A DNA stretch of 64,000 bases from Ramlibacter tataouinensis (lineage in GTDB: Bacteria > Pseudomonadota > Gammaproteobacteria > Burkholderiales > Burkholderiaceae_C). The first letter of the stretch is position 1. The number at the start of each line of letters is the position of its first letter. The stretch covers positions 283,220 to 347,219 of the forward strand of contig DIZF01000016.1 of NCBI GenBank assembly GCA_002427815.1, given 5' to 3'. The notes under the pieces were generated by a model. The model saw only the letters and a list, made by a program, of their open reading frames with translations, was not told where the DNA came from and ran no database searches. The translations under genes were made by a program, and so were the position numbers. Of the stretch, positions 34,244 to 43,022 are shown piece after piece.

Positions 34244-35374
34244 TCAGCCGAGCGCGCGCTGGATGATGATCTTCTGCACGTCGGATGTCCCTTCATAGAT
34301 CTGGCAGACGCGCACGTCCCGCCAGATCCGCTCGACCGGGAAGTCGCTGACGTAGCCATAGCCGCCCAGCGTCTGGATGGCCGCGCTGCAGACCTGCTCG
34401 GCCATTTCGCTGGCGAACAGCTTGGCCATCGCCGCTTCCTTCAGGCAAGGCAGCCCGGCGTCGCGCAGGGTGGCTGCATGCCAGATCAACTGGCGCGCCG
34501 CCTCCAGCTGCGTGGCGCAGTCGGCCAGGCGGAAACCCACGGCCTGGTGGTTGATGATGGCGGTGCCGAAGCTCTGCCGCTCTTTCGCATAGGCCAGCGC
34601 CACTTCGAAGGCGCTGCGCGCCATGCCGACCGACTGCGCGGCAATCCCGATGCGCCCGCCCTCCAGCGCCGACAGGGCGATCCTGTAGCCCTCGCCCTCC
34701 GCGCCGATCAGGTGGTCGGCCGGGATGCGGCAATTGTCGAAATTGATCTGCGCGGTGTCGCTGGAATGCTGGCCGACCTTGTCTTCCAGCCGCGCGACCA
34801 CATAGCCGGGCGCGTCGGTGGGCACCAGGAAGGCGCTCATGCCCTTCTTGCCCGCGCCCTTGTCGGTCACCGCGATGACGATGGCCAGCTGGCCGTTCTG
34901 GCCGCTGGTGATGAACTGCTTGACACCGTTCAGGATGTAGCCTTCGCGGTCGCGCACCGCCGCGGTGCGCAACGCGGAAGCGTCGCTGCCCACGTGCGGC
35001 TCGGTCAGGCAGAACACGCCCAGCATCTCGCCTTGCGCCAGCGGCGTCAGCCAGCGCTTCTTCTGGACCGGGTTGCCGTAGCGCATCAGGATGGCGTTGA
35101 CCGGGCAGTTGGTGACGCTGATGGCGGTGCTGGTGCCGCCGTCGCCGGCGGCGATTTCCTCCAGCACCAGCGCCAGCGTCAGGTAGTCGAAGTTGGCGCC
35201 GCCGAACTCCTCGGGCACGCAGATGCCGTAGGCGCCCAGGGCCGCCAGGCCCCGGTGCGCCTCTCGCGGGAAATGATGCTCCTTGTCCCAGCGCGCGGCG
35301 TGCGGCCACAGCTGTTCCTGTGCGAACGACCGCACCGCGTCGCGGATCATCTCCTGGTCGGGCGTCAGCAGCAT
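34244..35374 (-). CDS. Acyl-CoA dehydrogenase
   Basis: A 376-residue FAD-dependent acyl-CoA dehydrogenase. It has the flavin/substrate loop CLTEPHVGSDASAL, GVKQFITSGQNG, the helical C-terminal region with LGGYGYVSDFPVERIWRD, and the catalytic base in QIYEGTSDVQKI (Glu361), as in short/medium-chain and branched-chain enzymes. It removes hydrogens at the alpha-beta bond of an acyl-CoA and passes electrons to ETF. The gene is followed upstream (5 bp) by a thiolase, forming a beta-oxidation-type operon. Confidence 0.9.
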   Translation of the reverse strand: MLLTPDQEMIRDAVRSFAQEQLWPHAARWDKEHHFPREAHRGLAALGAYGICVPEEFGGANFDYLTLALVLEEIAAGDGGTSTAISVTNCPVNAILMRYGNPVQKKRWLTPLAQGEMLGVFCLTEPHVGSDASALRTAAVRDREGYILNGVKQFITSGQNGQLAIVIAVTDKGAGKKGMSAFLVPTDAPGYVVARLEDKVGQHSSDTAQINFDNCRIPADHLIGAEGEGYRIALSALEGGRIGIAAQSVGMARSAFEVALAYAKERQSFGTAIINHQAVGFRLADCATQLEAARQLIWHAATLRDAGLPCLKEAAMAKLFASEMAEQVCSAAIQTLGGYGYVSDFPVERIWRDVRVCQIYEGTSDVQKIIIQRALG

Positions 35375-35378
35375 GCAG

Positions 35379-36560
35379 CTAGATCAGCTCGATCGCCACC
35401 GCCGTCGCTTCGCCGCCGCCGATGCACAGCGTCGCGATGCCGCGCCTGCCGCCGCGCGCCTGCAACGCATGGACCAGCGTGACCATGATGCGGGCGCCCG
35501 AGCAGCCTATGGGGTGGCCCAGCGCGCAGGCGCCGCCATTGACGTTGAGGACGTCATGGCTCACCTTGAGGTCGTGCATCAGCGCCATCGGCACCACCGC
35601 GAAGGCCTCGTTGACTTCCCACAGGTCGACCTCGCCGATCTTCCAGCCGGTCTTGGCCAGCAGCTTCTGCACCGCGCCGACCGGCGCTGTGGTGAACCAT
35701 TCCGGCTCCTGCGCGTGCATGGCGTGCGCCACGATGCGGGCGATCGGCTTGCTGCCGTAACGCTTGGCGCTGGACTCCTTCATCAGCACCATGGCGGCGG
35801 CGCCGTCGTTGATGCTGGAGCTGGACGCGGCGGTGATGGTGCCGTCCTTCTTGAAGGCGGGCTTGAGCGTGGCGATCTTGTCGAGCTTGACCTTGCCCGG
35901 CCCCTCGTCGATGGAAACCACCACTTCGCCGGCGCGGTTCTTCACCGTGACCGGCGTGATCTCCTTGGCGAAGGCACCGCTCTCGGTGGCGGCTTTGGCC
36001 CGCTTGACGCTGGTGGTCGCGAACGCGTCCTGCGCCTCGCGGCTGAACTGGTACTTGGCGGCGCATTGCTCGCCGAAGGTTCCCATGGAACGGCCGGCCT
36101 CGTACGCGTCTTCCAGTCCGTCGAGCATCATGTGGTCGAAGATGCGGTCATGGCCCATGCGGTAGCCGCCGCGGCCCTTGAGCAGGAGGTAAGGCGCGTT
36201 GGTCATGCTTTCCATGCCGCCCGCCACCATCACTTCGTGGGTGCCGGCCAGCAGCATGTCATGCGCGAACATCGCCGCCTTCATGCCCGAGCCGCACATC
36301 TTGGACAGCGTCACGGCGCCGGCGCTCTTGGGCAGCCCGCCCTTGAACGCGGCCTGGCGCGCCGGCGCCTGGCCCTGGCCCGCCATCAGGCAGTTGCCGA
36401 ACAGCACCTCGCCCACGGCATCGCCGGAAATTCCGGCGCGCTCGACCGCGGCCTTGATGGCCGCGCCGCCGAGGTCGTGCGCGGAGAGCGCGGAAAAATC
36501 GCCCTGGAAGGCACCCATGGGGGTACGGGCGGCGCCGACGATAACGATGGAATCAGACAT
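35379..36560 (-). CDS. Acetyl-CoA acetyltransferase (thiolase)
   Basis: A 393-residue biosynthetic/degradative type II thiolase. The three catalytic residues are in place: Cys89 in LSKMCGSGMKA, His349 in CALGHPIGCSGARI and Cys379 in LCIGGGEA. It condenses or cleaves acetyl-CoA/acetoacetyl-CoA or a longer 3-ketoacyl-CoA. The length and NDGAAAMVLM region match AtoB/PhaA. It lies 5 bp upstream of the acyl-CoA dehydrogenase in the same direction. Confidence 0.92.
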   Translation of the reverse strand: MSDSIVIVGAARTPMGAFQGDFSALSAHDLGGAAIKAAVERAGISGDAVGEVLFGNCLMAGQGQAPARQAAFKGGLPKSAGAVTLSKMCGSGMKAAMFAHDMLLAGTHEVMVAGGMESMTNAPYLLLKGRGGYRMGHDRIFDHMMLDGLEDAYEAGRSMGTFGEQCAAKYQFSREAQDAFATTSVKRAKAATESGAFAKEITPVTVKNRAGEVVVSIDEGPGKVKLDKIATLKPAFKKDGTITAASSSSINDGAAAMVLMKESSAKRYGSKPIARIVAHAMHAQEPEWFTTAPVGAVQKLLAKTGWKIGEVDLWEVNEAFAVVPMALMHDLKVSHDVLNVNGGACALGHPIGCSGARIMVTLVHALQARGGRRGIATLCIGGGEATAVAIELI

Positions 36561-36572
36561 GTGAAGCTCCTT

Positions 36573-37073
36573 TCAGCTCAGTTGGATCAGGTTGCCGCGT
36601 TCCTCCTGGGCAATGCGGCGCAAATAACTCTGGAATTGTGGATCTTCGCCGCGCAAAAGCAATGGCAGGGCGTTGTGGAAGTCCTCGCGGCGACACCATT
36701 CGCGCATGTAGTCGTCCCAGCTGTTCCAGCGCCGGGCTTCGGTTTCGCTCATCTTGGGCTTGTAGGCCACCAGATAGGCGCGCTCGAACAGCGACACCAG
36801 CATGTCGAAAATCACCAGCATCCGCTCGTTCTGCTCCGACGTGGGGTTGGACAGCGGCTCGTTGGTCCGCAGGTGCAGGTCGGGGTTGGCCAGCACCACC
36901 TTCAGAAATTCGTTGTAGGCGTCGGACAGCAGCTGGTAGGCCTCTTCTTCCTCGTTGTCGCGCTCCTTGCGCTCTTCCCAGGCGAAAAAGCCGATGGCGA
37001 ACGGCAGGCCCAGCGTCGTGACGACGAAGCTGGCGAATTCCCAGGCGTCGCGCATTTCCTGGCTGACGGCCAT
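36573..37073 (-). CDS. Uncharacterised protein with one N-terminal membrane helix
   Basis: A 166-residue protein I do not recognise. A single hydrophobic segment (EFASFVVTTLGLPFAIGFFAW, residues 12-32) is followed by an acidic, helical cytoplasmic or periplasmic part (ERKERDNEEEEAYQLLSDAYNEFLKVV) and a Trp/Arg-rich C-terminal half (RRWNSWDDYMREWCRRED). It lies between aceK (26 bp upstream) and the thiolase gene (12 bp downstream) and could be cotranscribed with them. Coding character matches its neighbours, so the gene is probably real. Confidence 0.7.
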   Translation of the reverse strand: MAVSQEMRDAWEFASFVVTTLGLPFAIGFFAWEERKERDNEEEEAYQLLSDAYNEFLKVVLANPDLHLRTNEPLSNPTSEQNERMLVIFDMLVSLFERAYLVAYKPKMSETEARRWNSWDDYMREWCRREDFHNALPLLLRGEDPQFQSYLRRIAQEERGNLIQLS

Positions 37074-37099
37074 TCAGTGCCCGCCTTTCAGGGTTCCCA

Positions 37100-38989
37100 T
37101 CACGCTGCCGCCTCCCCGGCGGGAACAGGGTTGATTGAAGTCTCGCTGCGCAAGGAGCAGGCAAAAGAAGTTGCGTGGCGCCGGGCGAATCGCTTCTCGC
37201 GCTCGTAGGGAAACACGTCGAAAACATGGCCGGCCTGGATGCGTTCCTTGTGGGCGTTCCAGAACGAGGCTTCCAGCAGGTCGCCGTGGTGCTTCATGAA
37301 CACGTCGCGCACCGCGGGGTTGCCCAGCAGGAAAGGGCCGAAGGTCTCCGGAAACACGTCCTTGGGTCCGACCCGGTACCAGACCTCGCCCGACATTTCC
37401 TCTTCCTCGTTGTGGGCTTGCGGAATCTTGCGGAAGTTGCAGTCGGTGATGTATTCGATCTCGTCGTAGTCGTAGAACACCACCTTGCCGTTGCGCGTCA
37501 CGCCGAAGTTCTTCCACAGCATGTCGCCCGGAAAAATGTTGGCTGCCACCAGGTCCTTGATGGCGTTGCCGTACTCGATCACGGCGCGCTCGATCTGGTC
37601 GCGCGCCTGACCAGCGGCGACGCTGTCGTCGCCCGCGGCCTGCCCGGCATCGAAGGCTTCCTGCAGGTAGATGTTCAGCGGGATCATCCGCCGCTCGATG
37701 TAGAGGTGCTTGATGATGACTTCCTCGTGGCCGTCACCGTCGCGATCGCTGATCTCGAGCTGGCTCGGCGCGAACTTGCGGATTTCGGCTATCAGCTCGT
37801 CCTCGAAGCGGTCGCGGGCGAATGCCACCTCGCTGTATTCGAGCGTGTCGGCCATGCGCCCGACCCGGTCGTGCTGCTTGACCAGCAGGTACTTGCCCTT
37901 GATCTGCTCGCGCGTGGTGTCCTTCTGTGGCGGGTAATAGTCCTTGATCAGCTTGAAGACGTAGGGGAACGATGGCAGGTCGAACACCAGCATCACCATG
38001 CCCTTGATGCCGGGCGCGATGCGGAACTTGTCGCTGGAATGCTTCAGGTGGTAGAGGAAGTCGCGGTAGAACAGCGTCTTGCCCTGCTTGGCCAGCCCCA
38101 GCGCGTTGTAGATCTCGTTGCGCGGCTTGCGCGGCATCAGCGAGCGCAGGAACTGCACATAGGCAGATGGCACCTCCATGTCGACCATGAAGTACGCCCG
38201 CGCGAAGGAGAACAGCGCCTGCAGGTCGTCCTCGCCGAACAGGCAGGCGTCGATCATCAATTTGCCTGCGCGGTTGTGCAGGATCGGCAGCGCGAACGGA
38301 ATCTCGTTGAAGCCGTTGATGATCTTGCCGACCACGTAGGCGCCCTTGTTGCGGAAGAACAGCGACGACAGCACCTGGATCTGGAAGTTGGCGCGCAGGG
38401 TGACCTGGTGCAGCCGCCCGCTGATCGCTTCCAGCACGTAGCCGGCGTCGCGCTGCAGGTCGTCGAAGGGCCGCTGCAGCTGGAAGTTGTCGATGATGCG
38501 CACGATGGTCGCGCCCAGGCTCTCGCGCGTCGGGTAGTAGGCGCGGTAGGTGGGCGTCGCGGCGGGCTCGTCGTTCTCGATGTACTCGGTGCTCACGGCC
38601 GGCCGCACGAAGATGAAGTCGTTGTGGAAGTGCGTCCGGTGCAGGATCTTGGTGGTAACCGAGTTGAAGAAGGTCTCGGCCAGCTCGGGCTGGTGGTGGT
38701 CCACCAGCAGGCCGATGTAGTGCAGCTTGACCTGCTGCCACACGTCCATGGGCTGCTCCCCGGCCTTGAATTCCCTCTCCAGCCGCGCCGTCGCTTCCTT
38801 CACCCGCAGGTCATAGAACTCGATGCGCTCGCGCTGGGCCCGCTGCTGGCCGTGCCAGTCGGCGGTTTCGAAGCGGTGCTTGGCGCGGGCCGACTCGGTG
38901 CGAAACAGCCGGTAGTGCCGGTTGAAGCCGTCCATCATCGCCTTGGCGATGCCGTAGGCCAGCGGGGAGTCGAGGCGTTGGGGAAACAT
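37100..38989 (-). CDS. aceK: Isocitrate dehydrogenase kinase/phosphatase
   Basis: A 629-residue AceK, the bifunctional enzyme that phosphorylates and dephosphorylates isocitrate dehydrogenase to switch carbon between the Krebs cycle and the glyoxylate bypass. Diagnostic regions include HFHNDFIFVRPAVSTEYIE, the regulatory domain LFFRNKGAYVVGKIINGF, the kinase fold start GIKGMVMLVFDLPSFPYVFK, and the metal region FPGDMLWKNFGVTRNGKVVFYDYDE. Length is slightly above E. coli AceK (578), because of an extended C-terminus. Unlike in enterics it is not next to aceA or aceB. Confidence 0.95.
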   Translation of the reverse strand: MFPQRLDSPLAYGIAKAMMDGFNRHYRLFRTESARAKHRFETADWHGQQRAQRERIEFYDLRVKEATARLEREFKAGEQPMDVWQQVKLHYIGLLVDHHQPELAETFFNSVTTKILHRTHFHNDFIFVRPAVSTEYIENDEPAATPTYRAYYPTRESLGATIVRIIDNFQLQRPFDDLQRDAGYVLEAISGRLHQVTLRANFQIQVLSSLFFRNKGAYVVGKIINGFNEIPFALPILHNRAGKLMIDACLFGEDDLQALFSFARAYFMVDMEVPSAYVQFLRSLMPRKPRNEIYNALGLAKQGKTLFYRDFLYHLKHSSDKFRIAPGIKGMVMLVFDLPSFPYVFKLIKDYYPPQKDTTREQIKGKYLLVKQHDRVGRMADTLEYSEVAFARDRFEDELIAEIRKFAPSQLEISDRDGDGHEEVIIKHLYIERRMIPLNIYLQEAFDAGQAAGDDSVAAGQARDQIERAVIEYGNAIKDLVAANIFPGDMLWKNFGVTRNGKVVFYDYDEIEYITDCNFRKIPQAHNEEEEMSGEVWYRVGPKDVFPETFGPFLLGNPAVRDVFMKHHGDLLEASFWNAHKERIQAGHVFDVFPYEREKRFARRHATSFACSLRSETSINPVPAGEAAA

Positions 38990-39004
38990 GGGCCCGGCCT
39001 CGCG

Positions 39005-39682
39005 CTAGCGGATTGGCGCCGCGCGGGTCGCCACCGCCGCCACGGCTGCGCGGTACGCCGTTGCCAGGTGTTCGCTGTCGCCTGCCGTGACGTGCAGGTC
39101 CTTGAGCAGCCCGTCGGACACGCCATACACCCAGCCATGCAGGACGACGCGCTGGCCGCGCTGCCAGGCGTCCTGCATCACGGTGGTGTGCGCCACGTTG
39201 ACCACCTGCTCGATCACATTGAGCTCGCACAGCGCATCCATCCGCTGCGCTTGCGGCAGCGCCTCCAGCAGGGCGCTGTGGCAGTTGCGCACGTCCTTGA
39301 CGTGCTGCAGCCAGTTGTCGGCCAGTCCCACACGGATGCCCTCGAGTGCGGCCTGCACGCCGCCGCAGCCGTAGTGGCCGACCACCATCAGGTGTCGGAC
39401 CTTCAGCTGGTCGACCGCGAACTGGATGGTCGACAGGCAGTTCAGGTCGGTGGGAACCACCACGTTCGCCACGTTGCGGTGCACGAACACCTCGCCCGGC
39501 TCCAGCCCGGTGATCTGATTGGCCGGCACCCGGCTGTCGGAGCAGCCGATCCACATGTAGCGCGGGCGCTGCTGCTGGGTCAGGTTGCTGAAAAACCCCG
39601 GGCGTTCGCGCTCCATCCGGGCGGCCCACTCGCGGTTGTGGACGAACAGGTCTTGCAGCGAGGAAGAAGTCATAAGCGCCAT
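39005..39682 (-). CDS. can: Beta-class carbonic anhydrase
   Basis: A 225-residue cytoplasmic zinc enzyme that interconverts CO2 and bicarbonate. Zinc ligands are visible as WIGCSDSRVPANQ (Cys47, with Asp49) and VVGHYGCGGVQ (His103, Cys106). The HRNVANVV motif and CYS-free C-terminus match Can/CynT2 of proteobacteria. Two ATGs (39682 and 39673) are possible starts; neither has a strong ribosome-binding site. It lies 15 bp upstream of aceK, in the same direction. Confidence 0.92.
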   Translation of the reverse strand: MALMTSSSLQDLFVHNREWAARMERERPGFFSNLTQQQRPRYMWIGCSDSRVPANQITGLEPGEVFVHRNVANVVVPTDLNCLSTIQFAVDQLKVRHLMVVGHYGCGGVQAALEGIRVGLADNWLQHVKDVRNCHSALLEALPQAQRMDALCELNVIEQVVNVAHTTVMQDAWQRGQRVVLHGWVYGVSDGLLKDLHVTAGDSEHLATAYRAAVAAVATRAAPIR

Positions 39683-39701
39683 TTTCGCCGGCCGTGACTC
39701 T

Positions 39702-40880
39702 TCACATGGTTTCGGCGAACAGCTCCCTGCCGATCAGCATGCGGCGGATCTCGCTGGTACCCGCTCCGATCTCGTACAGCTTGGCGTCGCGCCACAGCCG
39801 GCCCAGCGGGTACTCGTTGATGTAGCCGTTGCCGCCGAAGATCTGGATGCCCTCACCGGCCATCCAGGTCGCCTTCTCGGCGCACCACAGGATCACCGAG
39901 GCGCAATCCTTGCGCACCTTGCGCACATGTTCCGCGCCCAGCATGTCCAGGTTCTTGCCGACGGTGTAGCACAGGGCGCGAGCCGCCTGCAGCACGGTGT
40001 ACATGTCGGCCACCTTGCCCTGGATCAGCTGGAATTCGCCGATGCTCTGGCCGAACTGCTTGCGGTCGTGGATGTAGGGCACCACGTTGTCCATCACCGC
40101 CTGCATGATGCCGATCGGGCCGGCAGCCAGCACGGCGCGCTCGTAATCCAGCCCGCTCATCAGCACTTTCGCGCCGCCGTTCACGCTGCCCAGCACATTA
40201 CCAGCCGGCACCTCGACGTTCTGGAACACCAGCTCGCCGGTGTGCGACCCGCGCATGCCCAGCTTGTCCAGCTTTTGCGCGATCGAAAAGCCCTTCATTC
40301 CCTTTTCGACCAACAGGGCGGTGACGCCGCGCGCGCCCAGTTCCGGCTCGGTCTTGGCATAGACCACCAGGGTGTGCGCGTCGGGACCGTTGGTGATCCA
40401 CATCTTGTTGCCGTTGAGCAGGAAATACCCGCCCTTGTCCTCGGCCCTGAGCTTCATCGAGATCACGTCGCTGCCCGCGCCCGTCTCGCTCATGGCCAGG
40501 GCGCCGACATGCTCGCCCGAAATCAGCTTGGGCAGGTACCTGCGCCTCTGCTCCGGACTGCCATTGCGCTTGATCTGGTTGACGCACAGGTTGCTGTGCG
40601 CCCCATAGGACAATCCGACCGAGGCCGAGGCCCGGGAAATTTCCTCCATGGCCACCATGTGGGCCACATAGCCCATGTTCGCGCCGCCGTATTCCTCGGG
40701 CACGGTGATGCCCAGCACGCCGAGCTCGCCCATCTTGCGCCACAAGTCCATCGGGAACTGGTCGCTGCGGTCGATCTCGGCGGCACGTGGTGCGATCTCG
40801 GCCTCGGCGAACGCCCGCACGGTGTCGCGCAGGGCCTCTGCGTCTTCGCCGAGCTGGAAGTCAAGTCCTGGGAAATTCAT
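39702..40880 (-). CDS. ivd: Isovaleryl-CoA dehydrogenase
   Basis: A 392-residue acyl-CoA dehydrogenase of the isovaleryl-CoA type (leucine catabolism; also called liuA). The catalytic glutamate is at the isovaleryl-specific position, SGLDYERAVLAAG (Glu247), while the usual C-terminal site reads YEIGAGTSEI with Gly in place of Glu. Other motifs: AMSETGAGSDVIS, NKMWITNGPDAHTL, FGGNGYINEYPLGRLWRD. It forms an operon with a thioesterase just upstream (21 bp) and lies downstream of a LiuR-type operator. No 3-methylcrotonyl-CoA carboxylase genes are in the window. Confidence 0.92.
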   Translation of the reverse strand: MNFPGLDFQLGEDAEALRDTVRAFAEAEIAPRAAEIDRSDQFPMDLWRKMGELGVLGITVPEEYGGANMGYVAHMVAMEEISRASASVGLSYGAHSNLCVNQIKRNGSPEQRRRYLPKLISGEHVGALAMSETGAGSDVISMKLRAEDKGGYFLLNGNKMWITNGPDAHTLVVYAKTEPELGARGVTALLVEKGMKGFSIAQKLDKLGMRGSHTGELVFQNVEVPAGNVLGSVNGGAKVLMSGLDYERAVLAAGPIGIMQAVMDNVVPYIHDRKQFGQSIGEFQLIQGKVADMYTVLQAARALCYTVGKNLDMLGAEHVRKVRKDCASVILWCAEKATWMAGEGIQIFGGNGYINEYPLGRLWRDAKLYEIGAGTSEIRRMLIGRELFAETM

Positions 40881-40901
40881 CTGCGCTCCTGGATGCGGTT
40901 T

Positions 40902-41363
40902 TCAATGCTGGATTTCGTCGCGGCCGACCACGGCCATCAGGGTGCAGCCCATGGTGGCGATGAGTTTTTCGCCGCCGGGCTCGACCGAGTAGGCCCGGCC
41001 CTCGACCACCGTGATCGTGCGGCCGGGTTTGACGACCTCGCCGACCATGCGAAAGCGGGGGCCCCGGGCCGGCGCCAGCAGGTTGATCTTGTATTCGATG
41101 GTCAGCACCGCCGCGCCGACCGGCATCAGGCTGAACCCCGCGTAGCCGCAGGCCGAGTCCAACGCCGTGGCCACCATGCCGGCGTGCAGGAAACCATGCT
41201 GCTGGGTCAGCTCCTGCGCCCAGGGCAGCTCGATCACCACGATGCCCGGCTCCACCGACGCCAGCGTGGCGCCTATGGTCTTCATGGCGGCCTGGCGGGC
41301 GAAACTGGCGCGCACCCGGGCGGCGTAATCCGGATCCTTGGGTTCGAAGCGCGGGGCGCTCAT
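40902..41363 (-). CDS. PaaI-family thioesterase (hotdog fold)
   Basis: A 153-residue hotdog-fold acyl-CoA thioesterase. The catalytic stretch is TQQHGFLHAGMVATALDSACGYA; the central strands IEYKINLLAPARG and VEGRAYSVEPGGEKLIATM follow the YbgC/PaaI pattern. The ATG at 41363 is chosen because it gives MSAPRFEPKDPDY; a longer frame would run through an operator. It is the first gene of the leftward operon with ivd and may relieve CoA trapping during leucine breakdown. Confidence 0.85.
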   Translation of the reverse strand: MSAPRFEPKDPDYAARVRASFARQAAMKTIGATLASVEPGIVVIELPWAQELTQQHGFLHAGMVATALDSACGYAGFSLMPVGAAVLTIEYKINLLAPARGPRFRMVGEVVKPGRTITVVEGRAYSVEPGGEKLIATMGCTLMAVVGRDEIQH

Positions 41364-41382
41364 GGCGTGGGCATGATTGACG

Positions 41383-41398
41383 TTGACGTAAACGTCAA
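41383..41398. promoter_or_regulatory. LiuR-type operator 1 (upstream of thioesterase/ivd)
   Basis: Perfect arms TTGACGT and ACGTCAA separated by AA (TTGACGTAAACGTCAA), with an extra TTGACG half-copy directly on its left. It sits 20 bp upstream of the thioesterase start and overlaps the last codons of the MerR gene. The MerR regulator encoded next to it is the obvious ligand. Confidence 0.65.
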
Positions 41399-41808
41399 TT
41401 ATGCACGGCCTGCCGCGATTTCTCGGCCCGTGCCAGCAGCGCGCGCGCCTCCTTTTCATGCACCTTGACCTCGTCGAGGTTGGCCTGCAGGTCGGCCATC
41501 TGCTCTTCGAGCTGTCTGCGGTGCTCGGCCAGCACGGCCAGGAATTTCCGCAGCTGGGGCCCGGTGTCGCGCGGGCTGTCGTACATGTCGATGATTTCCC
41601 GGGCCTCGGTCAGCGACAGCCCGAGGCGCTTGGCGCGCAGCGTGAGCTTCAGGCGGGTGCGGTCGCGCGCGCTGTAGACGCGGTTGCGCCCGCCCGGGCC
41701 CAGGCGCTCCGGCCGCAACAGGCCCATGTCTTCGTAGAAGCGCATGGCGCGGGTGGTGAGGTCGAACTCTTTCGCCAGGTCGCTGATCGTGTAAGTGGTT
41801 GTGGCCAT
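41395..41808 (-). CDS. liuR: MerR-family transcriptional regulator (LiuR-like)
   Basis: A 137-residue MerR-family regulator. The ATG at 41808 gives MATTTYTISDLAKEFDLTTRAMRFYEDMGLL, the conserved MerR DNA-binding start; RVYSARDRTRLKLTLRAKRLGLSL continues it. A long coiled coil (LAVLAEHRRQLEEQMADLQANLDEVKVHEKEARALL) forms the dimer helix. Lacks metal-binding cysteines, so it is not of the heavy-metal class. Proteins of this type control branched-chain amino-acid (liu) genes in proteobacteria, and the isovaleryl-CoA dehydrogenase next door supports this. Operators flank the gene on both sides. Confidence 0.8.
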   Translation of the reverse strand: MATTTYTISDLAKEFDLTTRAMRFYEDMGLLRPERLGPGGRNRVYSARDRTRLKLTLRAKRLGLSLTEAREIIDMYDSPRDTGPQLRKFLAVLAEHRRQLEEQMADLQANLDEVKVHEKEARALLARAEKSRQAVHN

Positions 41809-41872
41809 CGGGGTGTGATGTATGACTCGGGACAGTGGGGTCATGCGTGCGTCCCTACAATGGCGATTACAT

Positions 41873-41888
41873 ATGACGTTTACGTCAA
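41873..41888. promoter_or_regulatory. LiuR-type operator 2 (between MerR gene and metallo-hydrolase)
   Basis: ATGACGTTTACGTCAA, the reverse complement of operator 1 with one mismatch at its left end, again followed by an extra half-copy (CGTCAAT). It lies between the leftward MerR gene (start 41808) and the rightward metallo-hydrolase gene (start 41925), so it could control both. Over 22 bases it is identical to operator 1 in the other orientation. Confidence 0.65.
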
Positions 41889-41924
41889 CGTCAATCCCGA
41901 CCGACCCCTCTCCCGGAACCGCCC

Positions 41925-43004
41925 ATGAATCCGCTTGAAAAGCTGCTGCATTACCCGTTGGGCGACGCCATGCCGGCCCCGGGCAACACCATGGAAGTGG
42001 TGCGCGGCGAGAGCACCGGGCTGGCGCCCGCGGCCCGCTGGATCCGCATGGCCCTGCCTTTCGCGCTGGACCACATCAACCTGTGGCTGTTGCGCGACGA
42101 GATCGACGGGCGCACAGGCTGGACGGTGGTGGATTGCTGCATCACGCGCGACGAGTCCAAGGCCCAGTGGCAGCGGATCTTCGACACCCAGCTCGAAGGC
42201 CTGCCGATTCTGCGGGTCATCGTCACCCACATGCACCCGGACCACATCGGCCTGGCGCACTGGCTGTGCGAGCGCTGGCAGGCGCCGCTGTGGATCAGCG
42301 CCACCGATTTCAGCGCCGCGCGGATCGCCTCCATGAGCACCACCGGCTTTGGCGGGCCGGCGGCGGCCGACTTTTTCGCCCGCCACGGCCTGGCCGACCC
42401 GGACTCGCTCGAGAAGATCCGCGGCCGGGCCAGCTATTACCCCAGCATGGTGCCGGACGTCCCGCGCGCCTTCCACCGGATGCAGGACGGCAAGACGGTG
42501 CGCATCGGCGGTCGCGACTGGCGGTGCATCAGCGGCTACGGCCATGCGCCCGAGCACATCGCGCTCTATTGCGATTCGCTCAAGGTCCTGATCAGCGGCG
42601 ACATGATGCTGCCGCGCATCTCGACCAACGTGAGCGTCCACGACATCGAACCCGAATCCAACCCGCTGCAGTCCTTCCTCGATTCCATCGACAAGTTCAA
42701 GGGCCTGCCCGAGGACACGCTGGTCCTGCCCTCGCACGGCAAGCCGTTCCGCGGCCTGCACGAGCGCATCAAGCAGCTGAACGACCATCATCGCGATCGC
42801 CTCGCCGAAGTTGTGGAAGCCTGTGCCGTCCGGCCGCAGACCGCGGCCGATCTGTTGCCGGTGCTGTTCAAGCGCAAGCTCGACCTGCACCAGACCACCT
42901 TCGCGATGGGCGAGTCCATCGCCCATTTGCACGCGCTGTGGTTCGCCGGCACGCTGCGCCGCCTGCAGGGCGAGGACGGCGTCTACCGCTTCGCTCCGGC
43001 GTAA
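41925..43004 (+). CDS. Metallo-beta-lactamase-fold hydrolase
   Basis: A 359-residue metal-dependent hydrolase. The metal motif is VIVTHMHPDHIGLAHW (His102, His104, Asp106, His107), with GYGHAPEHIALY giving the next ligand and LISGDMMLPRIS the bridging aspartate. The C-terminal lid RPQTAADLLPVLFKR is a winged-helix module seen in MBL proteins near fatty-acid genes. The substrate is unknown; a CoA-thioester or lactone is possible. The operator just upstream suggests control by the neighbouring MerR regulator. Confidence 0.87.
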   Translation: MNPLEKLLHYPLGDAMPAPGNTMEVVRGESTGLAPAARWIRMALPFALDHINLWLLRDEIDGRTGWTVVDCCITRDESKAQWQRIFDTQLEGLPILRVIVTHMHPDHIGLAHWLCERWQAPLWISATDFSAARIASMSTTGFGGPAAADFFARHGLADPDSLEKIRGRASYYPSMVPDVPRAFHRMQDGKTVRIGGRDWRCISGYGHAPEHIALYCDSLKVLISGDMMLPRISTNVSVHDIEPESNPLQSFLDSIDKFKGLPEDTLVLPSHGKPFRGLHERIKQLNDHHRDRLAEVVEACAVRPQTAADLLPVLFKRKLDLHQTTFAMGESIAHLHALWFAGTLRRLQGEDGVYRFAPA

Positions 43005-43022
43005 GGGCCGCTCGCCGCGCCG

